The notes: generated by a model from the sequence alone, not told the origin. A stretch of 64,000 nt of DNA from JBQTKD01 sp052386455 (GCA_052386455.1 JBQTKD010000030.1:1-64000); one strand, 5' to 3'. Positions 36,331 to 44,737 are shown, counted from the stretch's first letter. Made by a program: numbers and translations.

Positions 36331-37818
36331 ATGACGCTGCTCAAGCGCGAGGAATGGCACGACATCACCCGCCTCACCGACTGGGACTTCACCTACGTTC
36401 CGAAGGACGCGGCATTTCCGGAGTGGATGTCCGGCGGCGGCCAGACCGACGAAAAGCGCTGGGCCCAGTGGCGCGAGGACTACCGCTGCACCTACCGGGA
36501 GTACGTCGCCACGCAGCGGGAGAAGGACACGGCCGCCTACTCGGTGAAGGCCGCGGTGGCGCGCTCGTCGCTCTACGACGATCTCGACGAGGGGAGCAAG
36601 ACCAACTCGAAGCTGCACTTCGGATCGCTCTCGCTGATCGAGTACGTCGCTGTCCCGGCCGAGCTGTGCATGGCTCGCTTCGGCCTGACCGGCGGTTGGC
36701 GGAACATGGCCGTGCTCGGTGCGATGGACGAGATGCGCCACACGCAGCTGAATCTCTTGTTCGCCCACGAGCTCGTGCCCAAGCACATCCACTACGACTG
36801 GGCGCAGAAGGCCTACCACACGGACAACTGGGCGATCATCGCCGGCCGAGCGTTCTTCGACAACACGATGGTCGCCACCTCGGCCGTCGACATCGCTCTC
36901 GGCCTGCCGTTCACGGTCGAGACCGGGTTCACGAACCTGCAGTTCGTCGCGCTCGCCGCCGGCGCGCTCGAGGCCGGCGACGTGAACTTCGCCAACCTCA
37001 TCTCCTCGATCCAGACCGACGAGGCCCGCCACGCGCAGCAGGGCGGCCCGACGCTGGAGGCCGTGCTCGAGAACGACCCCGAGCACGCGCAGTGGATCAT
37101 CGACAAGACGTTCTGGGTCTGTCAGCGCCTGTTCTCGATCGTCACCGGCCCGTCGATGGACTACTACACGCCGCTCGCCTCGCGCGAACAGTCGTACAAG
37201 GAGTTCATGCAGGAGTGGATCTGCGATCAGTTCATGCACTCCATCGAGGACTACGGCCTGCGGCGGCCGTGGTACTGGGACGAGTTCATGGACTGCCTCG
37301 ACCACTCCCACCACTCCGGGCACCTCGGCACGTGGTTCTACCGGTGGACGCTGTTCTGGAACCCCGACGCCGGCGTCGGCAAGGCCGAGCGCGAATGGCT
37401 GCAGTCCAAGTACCCGGACTGGGAGGAGCACTGGGGCCCGATGTGGGACCAGGTCATCCACAACGTCAACGACGGACGCCCGGACCTGACCCTGCCGAAC
37501 ACGCTGCCGTGGATCTGCAAGATGTGCAATCTCCCCGTGGGCTGCGCGACCTCGCCCAAGTCGGCGAAGTACCCGGTGCGCCCGTACAAGATCGTGCACA
37601 ACGGCAAGAAGTACTGGTTCTGCTCCGAGCCCTGCCGCAAGATCTGGTGGGAGGACCGGAACACGATGATCCACCAGCGCACGATCATCGACCGGCTCCT
37701 GCAGAAGGCCTTCGAACCCGCCGACCTGGTCGGTGCCTTCGACTACATGGGAATCTCCTCGGAGGAGATGGGCGACGACGCGCGAGGCATGTCGTGGGCC
37801 TTCGAGTACCAAACGTGA
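36331..37818 (+). CDS. Diiron monooxygenase alpha subunit, TmoA-like
   Basis: This 495-residue protein resembles toluene-4-monooxygenase TmoA along its whole length. The iron ligands fall at the same numbers as in TmoA: Glu104, Glu134, His137, Glu197, Glu231, His234 (SIQTDEARHAQQGG), with the gate Thr201. Position 103, Gly in TmoA, is Ile here, which narrows the active site and suits a small alkene. The C-terminus has cysteine pairs (CKMCNLPVGC, FCSEPC) not seen in TmoA. No beta subunit, Rieske, effector or reductase gene follows; the beta gene at 1.7 kb might be shared. Alkene or isoprene epoxidation is the likely reaction. Confidence 0.88.
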   Translation: MTLLKREEWHDITRLTDWDFTYVPKDAAFPEWMSGGGQTDEKRWAQWREDYRCTYREYVATQREKDTAAYSVKAAVARSSLYDDLDEGSKTNSKLHFGSLSLIEYVAVPAELCMARFGLTGGWRNMAVLGAMDEMRHTQLNLLFAHELVPKHIHYDWAQKAYHTDNWAIIAGRAFFDNTMVATSAVDIALGLPFTVETGFTNLQFVALAAGALEAGDVNFANLISSIQTDEARHAQQGGPTLEAVLENDPEHAQWIIDKTFWVCQRLFSIVTGPSMDYYTPLASREQSYKEFMQEWICDQFMHSIEDYGLRRPWYWDEFMDCLDHSHHSGHLGTWFYRWTLFWNPDAGVGKAEREWLQSKYPDWEEHWGPMWDQVIHNVNDGRPDLTLPNTLPWICKMCNLPVGCATSPKSAKYPVRPYKIVHNGKKYWFCSEPCRKIWWEDRNTMIHQRTIIDRLLQKAFEPADLVGAFDYMGISSEEMGDDARGMSWAFEYQT

Positions 37819-38081
37819 GCACCGCGGTGGAGATCCCGGTGCAGGCGCTCTTCCAAGGCGACTTCCTGACCTTTCTGGTGGTGTTCGAATCCACCGACAC
37901 CGTGGATCAGGCGTGCGAGAAGGTCGCCGAAGGCGTGGTTGGCCGCCGCTTCCCGCCCCGAGACGGCGGCTACGAGATGCGGCTAGAAGACGGGACGCTG
38001 CTTGCTCCCGATGCAGTACTGGCGGACGTGGGCCTGGAACCAGAGGATTACGTCGTAGTCAGCTTCCGCAATGGCGCGTGA
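37815..38081 (+). CDS. Monooxygenase gamma subunit, TmoB-like
   Basis: The 88-residue protein matches TmoB in length and pattern: VQALFQGDFLTFLVVFESTD, then DQACEKVAEGVVGRRFPPR and DVGLEPEDYVVVSF. It has a ubiquitin-like fold in known relatives and packs on the hydroxylase. Its GTG start overlaps the alpha stop. Confidence 0.88.
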   Translation: MSTAVEIPVQALFQGDFLTFLVVFESTDTVDQACEKVAEGVVGRRFPPRDGGYEMRLEDGTLLAPDAVLADVGLEPEDYVVVSFRNGA

Positions 38082-38096
38082 GTCGAGGAGAGATCG

Positions 38097-39173
38097 ATGA
38101 AGGTTCGAGGCGAAGAGGTCCTGCTGCCGACCACGCACGTCGGGTCGTATCCCAGGCCGATCTACATGCAGGGCAAGGTCTTCGACAACGGCATCGACGC
38201 GCCGGAGTTCCCGAGCTTCCGCACGCGCGAGCTCTACCGGCACGCCGTTTCCGGCGTGATCCGCGACCAGGAGCGCATCGGTCTGGACATCGTCACCGAC
38301 GGCGGCCAGCACTACGAGAACGAGACCGACTACGAGCTGTCCGAGCTGTTCCACTACATGCCCAACCGGTTCAAGGGGATCCGGCCCTACGGCGACCGCA
38401 TGGTCGTCGGCGTGTACGACATGCCGATCTACAAGCCGCTGATCCACGACGAGATCGAGTGGTACCGCCCGGTGTGGAAGCCGGTGATCGAGGCGTGCAA
38501 GGACGCCACCGACAAGCCCGTCAAGATCAACACGGGCCTGGGTCCGGTGTCGATGGCGCTGCTGAGCACCAACGGCCACTACGGCGATCTGCCGAGCGTG
38601 GCCAAGGCCTACGCCCGCGCCTACAACGCCGAGTTCAAGGACATGGCCGCCCGCGGCGTTGACCAGATCAGCTTCGCCGAGGCGCTGCCGATCGTGTTCG
38701 CGCTGCTCGACCCGGCCGACTGGATGATCGAGGCGATCAACATCGCGTTCGAAGGCGTGGAGTGCTACCGGGTCGCGCACATGTGCTACGGCCACGAGGA
38801 GGGCCAGAACGCCGTGCCCGACTCGGGCGCGATGGGCAGCAAGATCTTCCCGTGGGCCTTCGACATCGACGTCGACCAGCTCCACATCGAGATGGCCAGC
38901 CACAACTTCGAGGACACCAAGGCGCTGACCCAGTGGCCGGCGGACAAGGACCTCGGCATCGGCGCCATCGACGTCAAGCGCCTGGCCGTCGAGCCGGTCG
39001 CGAAGATCGCCGACTGGATCCGTTCCACGATCGCGATCGTGCCGCCGGAGCGCGTGTGCATCTCGACCGACTGTTCGATCGCCTCGATGCGCCACGTCGT
39101 CGCGCAGAAGAAGCTCTCGGCGATGGTCGAGGCCACGAACATCGTGCGCGCGGAACTCGAGGGCACTACGTGA
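38097..39173 (+). CDS. xecA: MetE-like epoxyalkane:coenzyme M transferase (copy 1)
   Basis: The 358-residue protein belongs to the cobalamin-independent methionine synthase C-domain family. The zinc ligands are visible: His228 and Cys230 (AHMCYGH) and Cys326 (STDCSIASM). It begins with LLPTTHVGSYPRP. Known relatives XecA and EtnE add coenzyme M to epoxides. Context (monooxygenase, xecC, xecD, comA) supports that role over methionine synthesis. It lies 15 bases after the gamma gene, behind a GAGGAGAG ribosome site, and overlaps the MEDS gene. Confidence 0.8.
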   Translation: MKVRGEEVLLPTTHVGSYPRPIYMQGKVFDNGIDAPEFPSFRTRELYRHAVSGVIRDQERIGLDIVTDGGQHYENETDYELSELFHYMPNRFKGIRPYGDRMVVGVYDMPIYKPLIHDEIEWYRPVWKPVIEACKDATDKPVKINTGLGPVSMALLSTNGHYGDLPSVAKAYARAYNAEFKDMAARGVDQISFAEALPIVFALLDPADWMIEAINIAFEGVECYRVAHMCYGHEEGQNAVPDSGAMGSKIFPWAFDIDVDQLHIEMASHNFEDTKALTQWPADKDLGIGAIDVKRLAVEPVAKIADWIRSTIAIVPPERVCISTDCSIASMRHVVAQKKLSAMVEATNIVRAELEGTT

Positions 39174-39796
39174 TTTCGATCCGCCCTGCGGACGAGTTCG
39201 TCGCGGACCCCGGGGAGGGCACGCACATCGTCGTGCTCTACCGGGGTTCGGACGGACGCGACGAAGTCCTGGTCCCGTACCTGGCCGGCGCCCGCGCGCT
39301 CGACGAGGGCGCGCTGTGCATCACCGCCACCGACCCGCACGTGTTCGCCGAAGCGGTGGACGACGCCGCCGGGGCCACGGGTACCGTCGAGGTGCTTCGG
39401 ACCGCGGACTCCTATCTGCGCGGCGGTACCTTCTCCGGGGCGGCGATGACCGGCTGGTTGCGGCAGGTCGGTCAGGCGGCGCCGCGTGGGTCGGATGCTC
39501 GGCGCCTCCGCATCGCGGGAGACCTCCGCTGGATCGAAGGACTCGACGCGGAGGGTTTCGATGAGCTCATCGAATACGAGACCAGCCTCAATTCCGTCGC
39601 GCCCGCCTGTCGCCACACCCTCGCCTGCTTCTACGATCTCGGCCTGCTCGATGCGGACAGGATCGTGGCGCTGCTCGGTGCCCACCCGCAGGTGGTCATC
39701 GACGGCGCCCTGTGGGACAGCCCCTTCTACGTGGACGCCAGCGAGGCGGACCGGGCCGCGGCCCTCGACGCCTGCGCGCGGACCGCGCCGAGGTGA
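39170..39796 (+). CDS. MEDS-domain sensory protein
   Basis: The 208-residue protein has the MEDS (DcmR-type) pattern: HIVVLYRGSDGRDEVLVPYLAGARALDE-like start and ALCITATDPHVF, a conserved GDLRWIEG, and an acidic CFYDL end. MEDS proteins are found as sensors in methanogens and methylotrophs, for example the dichloromethane regulator DcmR. This copy has no DNA-binding domain, but its stop overlaps the PucR start (GTGA), so they may act together: one to sense, one to bind DNA. Confidence 0.75.
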   Translation: MISIRPADEFVADPGEGTHIVVLYRGSDGRDEVLVPYLAGARALDEGALCITATDPHVFAEAVDDAAGATGTVEVLRTADSYLRGGTFSGAAMTGWLRQVGQAAPRGSDARRLRIAGDLRWIEGLDAEGFDELIEYETSLNSVAPACRHTLACFYDLGLLDADRIVALLGAHPQVVIDGALWDSPFYVDASEADRAAALDACARTAPR

Positions 39797-41502
39797 CGGC
39801 GAGCGATCTCGTGCTCGATGACGCCGCGGAGGACCCCCGGCTCCTCGCGCTCGCGGTGTCGGGCGAGGCGCCGCCCGGTATCGACTGCGCGGACCTGCAC
39901 AAACTTGCGCTGCTCTCGATGCTGGTGTCCGACCGCCCGGAGGCGGAGATCGTCCGCCTCGCCGCGGCCGCCTGCCCGAGCCTTGCACCGGACGTGCGCA
40001 CCAGCTTCCACCTCCCGCCAACGGGATGGTGGCCGGCGCGCCCCGACGGCATCGAGGACGCCGAACTCGCCGCCGCCGGCGGCCCGGGGGTGTCCCGCCG
40101 AGAGACCGACGACGGACCGGTCTACCTCCTGGCGGTGCGCTGCTTCGGGCTGCGGCTGGGTCATCTGGTGCTGCAGTCCGCGAAGGAACTGACCGAGCGT
40201 CAGCTGTTCCCGATGCAGGTCCTCGCCCAGCAGTTGGCGGTCGCCCTGGACAACGCCCGGCGCCACGCCCGAGAGCAGGCCATGGTGGCGGAGCTCGGCG
40301 CGGTCAACGCGCGGCTGGACGGCAAGGTGGACGAGCTGCGCCGGCTCTTGGACACGCACAGCCGGCTTGCGCAGGTGGCCGGTCGCGGGGGCGGCGTCTC
40401 GGGCATCGTGGCGGCGGTTGCCGAACTCTCCGGCCGCCCCGCGCTCGTCGAGGACGAGACGGGCTCCGTGCTGGCGCACAGCGCCTGCTGGCCCGCGGAC
40501 GTCGGCTTCCCGGCCGCGCGGGAGAAGCTTCTGGAGCGCCTGCGGCGCGAGCCGCGCCCGATTCGGGAGGGCGACGACCTCGTCGCGCTCGCCGGGCATC
40601 GCGCGGAGTCGGCCGCCGTCCTGCGGCTCTACGACCCCGCCGCCACCGCGTCCGAGCACGATCTCACCATGCTCGAGCACGCCGCGACGATCGTCGCGAT
40701 GGAGCTCGCCCGATCGGCGTCGGTGGCCGAGGCGGAACTGCGCCTGCGCCGCGACCTCGTCGAAGAGCTGCTGTTGGGCATGCCCGAGGAGGCCGCTCGA
40801 ATCCGAGCCGACGCGCTGGGCGTCGACCTCGCGCGCCCGCGCCGGGTGACCGTGATCCGGCGCTGCGAGGAGGCGCCCGCGGCGACCGTCGACGCGCTGC
40901 TGCCAGTGCTGCGCCGATCGCTGCGCCGGCTCGGCGAAGACTGCCTGCCGGTCGCGCGAGGCAACGAGGTCCTCTGTCTGGCCGGGGCGGACGTGGACTG
41001 GTCCGCCGCGGCTGCGCTCCTCCGCGACGATCGAGCCGGGGGGCCGTATCGGATCGGCGTCGGGAGCCGGTGCACCAAGGTTTCCGACTATCCCGTCAGC
41101 CTGCGCCATGCCCGGCACGCGGTGGCGCTGGGCGAGCCGACACCGGCGGACGGTGCGGTGGTGCGCTTCGACGACCTCGGCGTCTACCGCCTCCTGGCCT
41201 TGAACAACGACCCGGCCGAGCTCGCCCACTACATCGACGAATGGCTGGGCGTGCTGCTGCGCTACGACGCCGGCAAGTCCGCCGAACTGGTTCCCACGCT
41301 CTCCACCTATCTGCGCACCGGCGGGTCGATCGCCGCCACCGCCGAGGCGCTGACGATCCACCGCAGCACCGTGAAGTACCGCCTGGCCCGGATCGAGGAA
41401 CTCACCGGCCGCAACCCCAACGATCCGGAAGTCCAGTTCGCGATGCAGCTGGCCCTGCACGCGCTGCGCACCAGAGACGGACTCGGCGGCGGAGGTTCGT
41501 GA
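39793..41502 (+). CDS. PucR/CdaR-family transcription regulator
   Basis: The 569-residue protein has an N-terminal GAF-like sensor part (about residues 60-170, ending LAQQLAVALDNARRHARE), a second middle sensory part and the PucR-type C-terminal HTH (IAATAEALTIHRSTVKYRLAR). Such regulators usually activate catabolic genes when bound to a small ligand. Lying between two transferase genes of the cluster, it is the natural candidate for its local regulator. Confidence 0.85.
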   Translation: MTASDLVLDDAAEDPRLLALAVSGEAPPGIDCADLHKLALLSMLVSDRPEAEIVRLAAAACPSLAPDVRTSFHLPPTGWWPARPDGIEDAELAAAGGPGVSRRETDDGPVYLLAVRCFGLRLGHLVLQSAKELTERQLFPMQVLAQQLAVALDNARRHAREQAMVAELGAVNARLDGKVDELRRLLDTHSRLAQVAGRGGGVSGIVAAVAELSGRPALVEDETGSVLAHSACWPADVGFPAAREKLLERLRREPRPIREGDDLVALAGHRAESAAVLRLYDPAATASEHDLTMLEHAATIVAMELARSASVAEAELRLRRDLVEELLLGMPEEAARIRADALGVDLARPRRVTVIRRCEEAPAATVDALLPVLRRSLRRLGEDCLPVARGNEVLCLAGADVDWSAAAALLRDDRAGGPYRIGVGSRCTKVSDYPVSLRHARHAVALGEPTPADGAVVRFDDLGVYRLLALNNDPAELAHYIDEWLGVLLRYDAGKSAELVPTLSTYLRTGGSIAATAEALTIHRSTVKYRLARIEELTGRNPNDPEVQFAMQLALHALRTRDGLGGGGS

Positions 41503-41583
41503 TTCCTTCCTGCATTGTGGACAAGGCGAACCTCTCCGTTTCGTCTGTCGCAGGCGAGACCGGCACCAGTGGGCCTGCGTAGC
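41503..41583 (+). other. Short gap before the xecD-like gene
   Basis: Eighty-one bases without a strong ribosome site separate the regulator from the dehydrogenase gene. They include TTGTGGACA, a possible -35, so a promoter for the xecD-xecA-comA part is possible. Confidence 0.25.
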
Positions 41584-42345
41584 GTGACGGACGTGGCCAA
41601 TTCATACGACCTCGCCGACCGGACCGTGTTCGTCACCGGAGGAGCTCGCGGGCTGGGCCGGGAAGTCGCCGCGCTGGCGATCGCCTCGGGAGCCCGGGTG
41701 GCGATCGCCGACCTGCGCGACACCGACGTCGCCGCCAAGGAACTGGGCGCGTGGGGCGTGGACATGGACGTCGCCGACCCGGCCTCGGTCGCGGCCGGCG
41801 TCGCGGCCGCCGAGGCCGAACTCGGCCGCATCGACGTGCTGGTGAACAACGCCGGCATCTCCGGCGTCGGGGACCCGAAGCCGCTCTTCGAGACCTCGCT
41901 CGAGGAGTGGCAGGCGATCATGGGCGTCAACCTGACCGGCCCGTGGCTCGTCGCCAAGGCAGTCGCTCCCGGCATGCTCGCCCGCGGCGAGGGAGTGATC
42001 GTGAACGTCGCCTCGGTCGGCGGCGTGCTGGCCCTGCGCGGGCGCGGCCCCTACTGCGCGAGCAAGGCCGCGCTCGTGCACCTCACCAAGGCGATGGCCG
42101 CCGAATACGCGAGCCGCGGGCTGCGGATCAACGCGATCGGCCCCGGCTGGATGGACACCCCGTTCATCCGCTGGCGCCTCGAGGATCCCGAGCTCGGCCC
42201 GGCCCTGCTGGCCAAGATTCCGCAGGGCCGGGTCGTCACAGCGGCCGAGATCGCCGAGATGGTCGTCTTCCTCGCCTCGCCCGGGGCCGCCTACGTCAAC
42301 GGCGCGCACCTGCTCGCCGACGGCGCGATGTCGACGAGCTTGTGA
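41584..42345 (+). CDS. xecD: 2-(R)-hydroxyalkyl-CoM dehydrogenase-like SDR
   Basis: The 253-residue SDR has the NAD motif GGARGLG near residue 19 and the catalytic set Ser144, Tyr157, Lys161. In Xanthobacter XecD the CoM sulfonate is held by Arg152 and Arg196; counting from the catalytic Tyr, the same positions are Arg154 and Arg198 here. The C-terminal part (WRLEDPELGPALLAKIPQ) closely follows XecD. This supports oxidation of a hydroxyalkyl-CoM to a ketoalkyl-CoM. GTG 41584 or 41593 may be the start. The next gene follows after seven bases. Confidence 0.85.
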   Translation: MTDVANSYDLADRTVFVTGGARGLGREVAALAIASGARVAIADLRDTDVAAKELGAWGVDMDVADPASVAAGVAAAEAELGRIDVLVNNAGISGVGDPKPLFETSLEEWQAIMGVNLTGPWLVAKAVAPGMLARGEGVIVNVASVGGVLALRGRGPYCASKAALVHLTKAMAAEYASRGLRINAIGPGWMDTPFIRWRLEDPELGPALLAKIPQGRVVTAAEIAEMVVFLASPGAAYVNGAHLLADGAMSTSL

Positions 42346-42352
42346 GCCGACC

Positions 42353-43498
42353 GTGAACACCGTGACGACCCTTGAGCCGATGCGCATCGCCGGGCAGGAA
42401 CGTCTGTTGCCGACCACGATGGTCGGCAACTACCCCAACCCGTCGTGGTACGTCGACCAACCGTGGGCGGTCTTCCCGGACGAGCCGGGCGCCGTTGCGG
42501 GCCGTTCGCGGGCCGGATACGCGACTGCGGCGGACCCGGAGGCCCTGCCGCGCGAGGCGTTCTACGACGCCGTCGCGGCGATCGTGCAGGACCAGGTGGA
42601 CGCCGGCCTCGACGTGATCGCCGACGGGCGCGTGTACGGCGGCGCGAGCGCGTACGGCCAGATTTTCTTCCACTACTACGAGCGGCTGGTCGGCTTCGAG
42701 ATCCCGCAGTGCAGCGAGTTCGCCTCGCCGCGATGTACCGGGCCGGTGTCCCTGCGCTGTCCGCTGCACCTGGAGACGCTGCACGCGGTTCGGCGGGCGA
42801 CGACCCTGCCGGTCAAGGTGTCCTACACCGGCCTGCAGGTCCTCACCCTGTTCGCCGAGGACGCCTACTACGGCTCGCAGCGCGATCTCGCCACCGCTCT
42901 GGCCGACGCCCTGCGGGAGGACTTCCTGCGCCTGGCGGACGCGGGCGTGGACATCGTCCAGATCGACGAGTTCCTCTGGTCGCACGGCGTCAGCGACTGG
43001 GAGATCGAGCTGCTCAACCGCGCGGTGCGCGGCGTGGACACGCAGTTCTGGGTCCACGTCTGCCGCACCGGGAGCGCCCGCCCGCGACCTCTGCTCGTGG
43101 GCGGGGGGCGGCACGGCTTCAAGCGGTACACCCTCGGCGACGAAGCCGGCGGTCCCGACGAGGCGCCCGGCCCGCTGGGCGCCCTGTGGCCTACCGTGCT
43201 GGATGCAGACGTACACGTCCTGAACACCGAGGCGCTCGACGCCGAGGACATCGTTGCGTTCCGCGAATCGCCCTGGCCGGGCGACGTGGTTGCCGGGGTG
43301 ATCGACGTGCGGAGCGAGAAGGTGGAGAGCGCGGAGACCGTGGCCGATCGCATTCGCGACGTACTAGCCGTCGTGCCCGCGCACCGCGTCGGGCTGACGA
43401 CCAGTTGCGGGCTGGTAAAGCTGCCGCGCGACGTGGCCAGGGCCAAGCTCTTCGCCCTGACCGCGGGTGCGGCAATCGTGCGAGCGGAGCTCTCGTGA
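42353..43498 (+). CDS. xecA: MetE-like epoxyalkane:coenzyme M transferase (copy 2)
   Basis: The 381-residue protein has the zinc site His235, Cys237 (WVHVCRTGS) and Cys352 (TTSCGLVKLPR). It begins LLPTTMVGNYPNPSWYVDQP. It is clearly different from copy 1 in the middle, where RTGSARPRPLLVGGGRHG replaces CYGHEEGQNAV, so the two probably take different epoxides or one has another thiol partner. It overlaps comA by four bases. Its direct link to a coenzyme M biosynthesis gene strengthens the CoM-transferase reading. Confidence 0.82.
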   Translation: MNTVTTLEPMRIAGQERLLPTTMVGNYPNPSWYVDQPWAVFPDEPGAVAGRSRAGYATAADPEALPREAFYDAVAAIVQDQVDAGLDVIADGRVYGGASAYGQIFFHYYERLVGFEIPQCSEFASPRCTGPVSLRCPLHLETLHAVRRATTLPVKVSYTGLQVLTLFAEDAYYGSQRDLATALADALREDFLRLADAGVDIVQIDEFLWSHGVSDWEIELLNRAVRGVDTQFWVHVCRTGSARPRPLLVGGGRHGFKRYTLGDEAGGPDEAPGPLGALWPTVLDADVHVLNTEALDAEDIVAFRESPWPGDVVAGVIDVRSEKVESAETVADRIRDVLAVVPAHRVGLTTSCGLVKLPRDVARAKLFALTAGAAIVRAELS

Positions 43499-44307
43499 GT
43501 CCCGACTTTCTGGCGCTGCCCGTGCGCTCGGAGAAGCCGCGGACCGCGGGCCTGACGCACATGCTGGACAAGGGCCTGCCCGAGGCGATGCTCGCGTCGG
43601 TACTCGAGCTCGCCGGCGCCTACGTGGACATCGTGAAGATGGGCTGGGGCACCGCCTACGTGACCCCGCCCGCGGTCGCCAAGGCCAAGGCCGCGCGCTG
43701 CCGCGCGGCGGGAGTGCACGTGTCGCCGGGCGGGACGCTGTTCGAACTGGCGGTCAGCCAGGACCGCGTCGTCGAGTTCGCGCGCTGGGCGGGCGAGATC
43801 GGCTTCGACACGATCGAGATCTCCGACGGCACCGTGGATCTGGGCGCGGTCCGGCGGCGCAAGCTGATCCGCGAGCTATCGGCCGATTTCCGCGTCGTCT
43901 CCGAGGTGGGCTGCAAGGACGGCGCCGCCGACGTCGACGCGAGCGTGTGGGCCGAGTCCATGCTCGACGACCTCGACGCCGGATGCGCCTACGTCATCGC
44001 CGAGGGCCGCGAGTCCGGCACCGTCGGCGTGTACGACGCGACCGGCAGGCCGCGCGCGGACCTCGTCGAAACCGTGCTCGCCCGGGTGCCCGCCGACCGG
44101 ATCATCTTCGAGACCCCGACCAAGGCCCAGCAGGCCTGGTTCGTCGAACGTCTCGGCGCGGAGGCAAACCTCGGCAACGTCGCCCCCGAGGACCTGATCG
44201 GCCTCGAAACTCTGCGTCGCGGCCTGCGCGCCGACACCGTCACCCTCGCCGTCGCCTCCTGGACCAACGCCTGGGCCACCCGGGCCCTGTTCGACACGCA
44301 CGGCTAG
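43495..44307 (+). CDS. comA: Phosphosulfolactate synthase ComA
   Basis: The 270-residue TIM-barrel protein has the family motifs VDIVKMGWGTAYV near residue 45, VHVSPGGTLFELA near 78, IEISDGTVDL near 107 and VSEVGCKD near 138. ComA joins sulfite to phosphoenolpyruvate in the first step of coenzyme M synthesis in methanogens and Xanthobacter. It starts within the stop of the transferase gene, so coenzyme M supply and use are co-expressed. The later CoM genes are not in the window. Confidence 0.9.
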   Translation: MSPDFLALPVRSEKPRTAGLTHMLDKGLPEAMLASVLELAGAYVDIVKMGWGTAYVTPPAVAKAKAARCRAAGVHVSPGGTLFELAVSQDRVVEFARWAGEIGFDTIEISDGTVDLGAVRRRKLIRELSADFRVVSEVGCKDGAADVDASVWAESMLDDLDAGCAYVIAEGRESGTVGVYDATGRPRADLVETVLARVPADRIIFETPTKAQQAWFVERLGAEANLGNVAPEDLIGLETLRRGLRADTVTLAVASWTNAWATRALFDTHG

Positions 44308-44736
44308 CCAGACGACGCCCAGGGCCACGAGCAGGAGCTCGGCAGCGGATGCGGCCAGGTCGACCGGGCCGATCGCCTCGGCCGTGCGGTGCGGCCCGAC
44401 CGGCACACCGGCCGTACGGCTCAGGACCCACACCGCGAGAACCGCCGTGTTCGCCACAATGCCCGGAACCAGCAGGCGGCGCGAGCGCAGAATCGCCGCA
44501 CCCCAGGCAATCTGACTGAGCGTCACAACAACGAAGAACACGCCGTACAGCGCAGATTCGGCCACGTGGTGCGGGGGTGCGGCCGCGTGCGCGCACCCGG
44601 CGACCGTCGACGCCGCCGCGAGGGTGCGAACCGGCGGCCCGCCCGGTTCGCACCCTCGCGGGTGGACCGCGAGCCACACCCACCCGGCGAAGAACAGGAC
44701 CGCGGCCAACACCAGGGCGTGCGGAGCGTGCTCCAC
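43876..44736 (-). CDS. Small membrane protein whose frame runs antisense into comA
   Basis: The first 143 residues look real: about four hydrophobic helices (HALVLAAVLFFAGWVWLAVH, ALYGVFFVVVTLSQIAWGAA, GIVANTAVLAVWVL, AAELLLVALGVVWLAV). The GTG start is one base after the stop of the hybrid kinase, so they are co-translated. Beyond 44307 the frame continues 432 bases antisense through comA, with glycine-rich antisense-type composition. The native 3' end was probably lost at the junction with comA. Function unknown; it may work with the kinase. Confidence 0.5.
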   Translation of the reverse strand: MEHAPHALVLAAVLFFAGWVWLAVHPRGCEPGGPPVRTLAAASTVAGCAHAAAPPHHVAESALYGVFFVVVTLSQIAWGAAILRSRRLLVPGIVANTAVLAVWVLSRTAGVPVGPHRTAEAIGPVDLAASAAELLLVALGVVWLAVRVEQGPGGPGVGPGGDGEGDGVGAQAATQSFEADQVLGGDVAEVCLRAETFDEPGLLGLGRGLEDDPVGGHPGEHGFDEVRARPAGRVVHADGAGLAALGDDVGASGVEVVEHGLGPHARVDVGGAVLAAHLGDDAEIGR

Positions 44737-44737
44737 G

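Noticed and set aside
38097..39173. Reading this gene as methionine synthase MetE
   Set aside because: It is half the length of MetE, lacks its N-terminal domain, and sits among epoxide/CoM genes; MetE-like function cannot be fully excluded.
41503..41583. A small ORF running from 41515 into the xecD-like gene
   Set aside because: The extra N-terminal residues do not fit the SDR family and no ribosome site supports the start.
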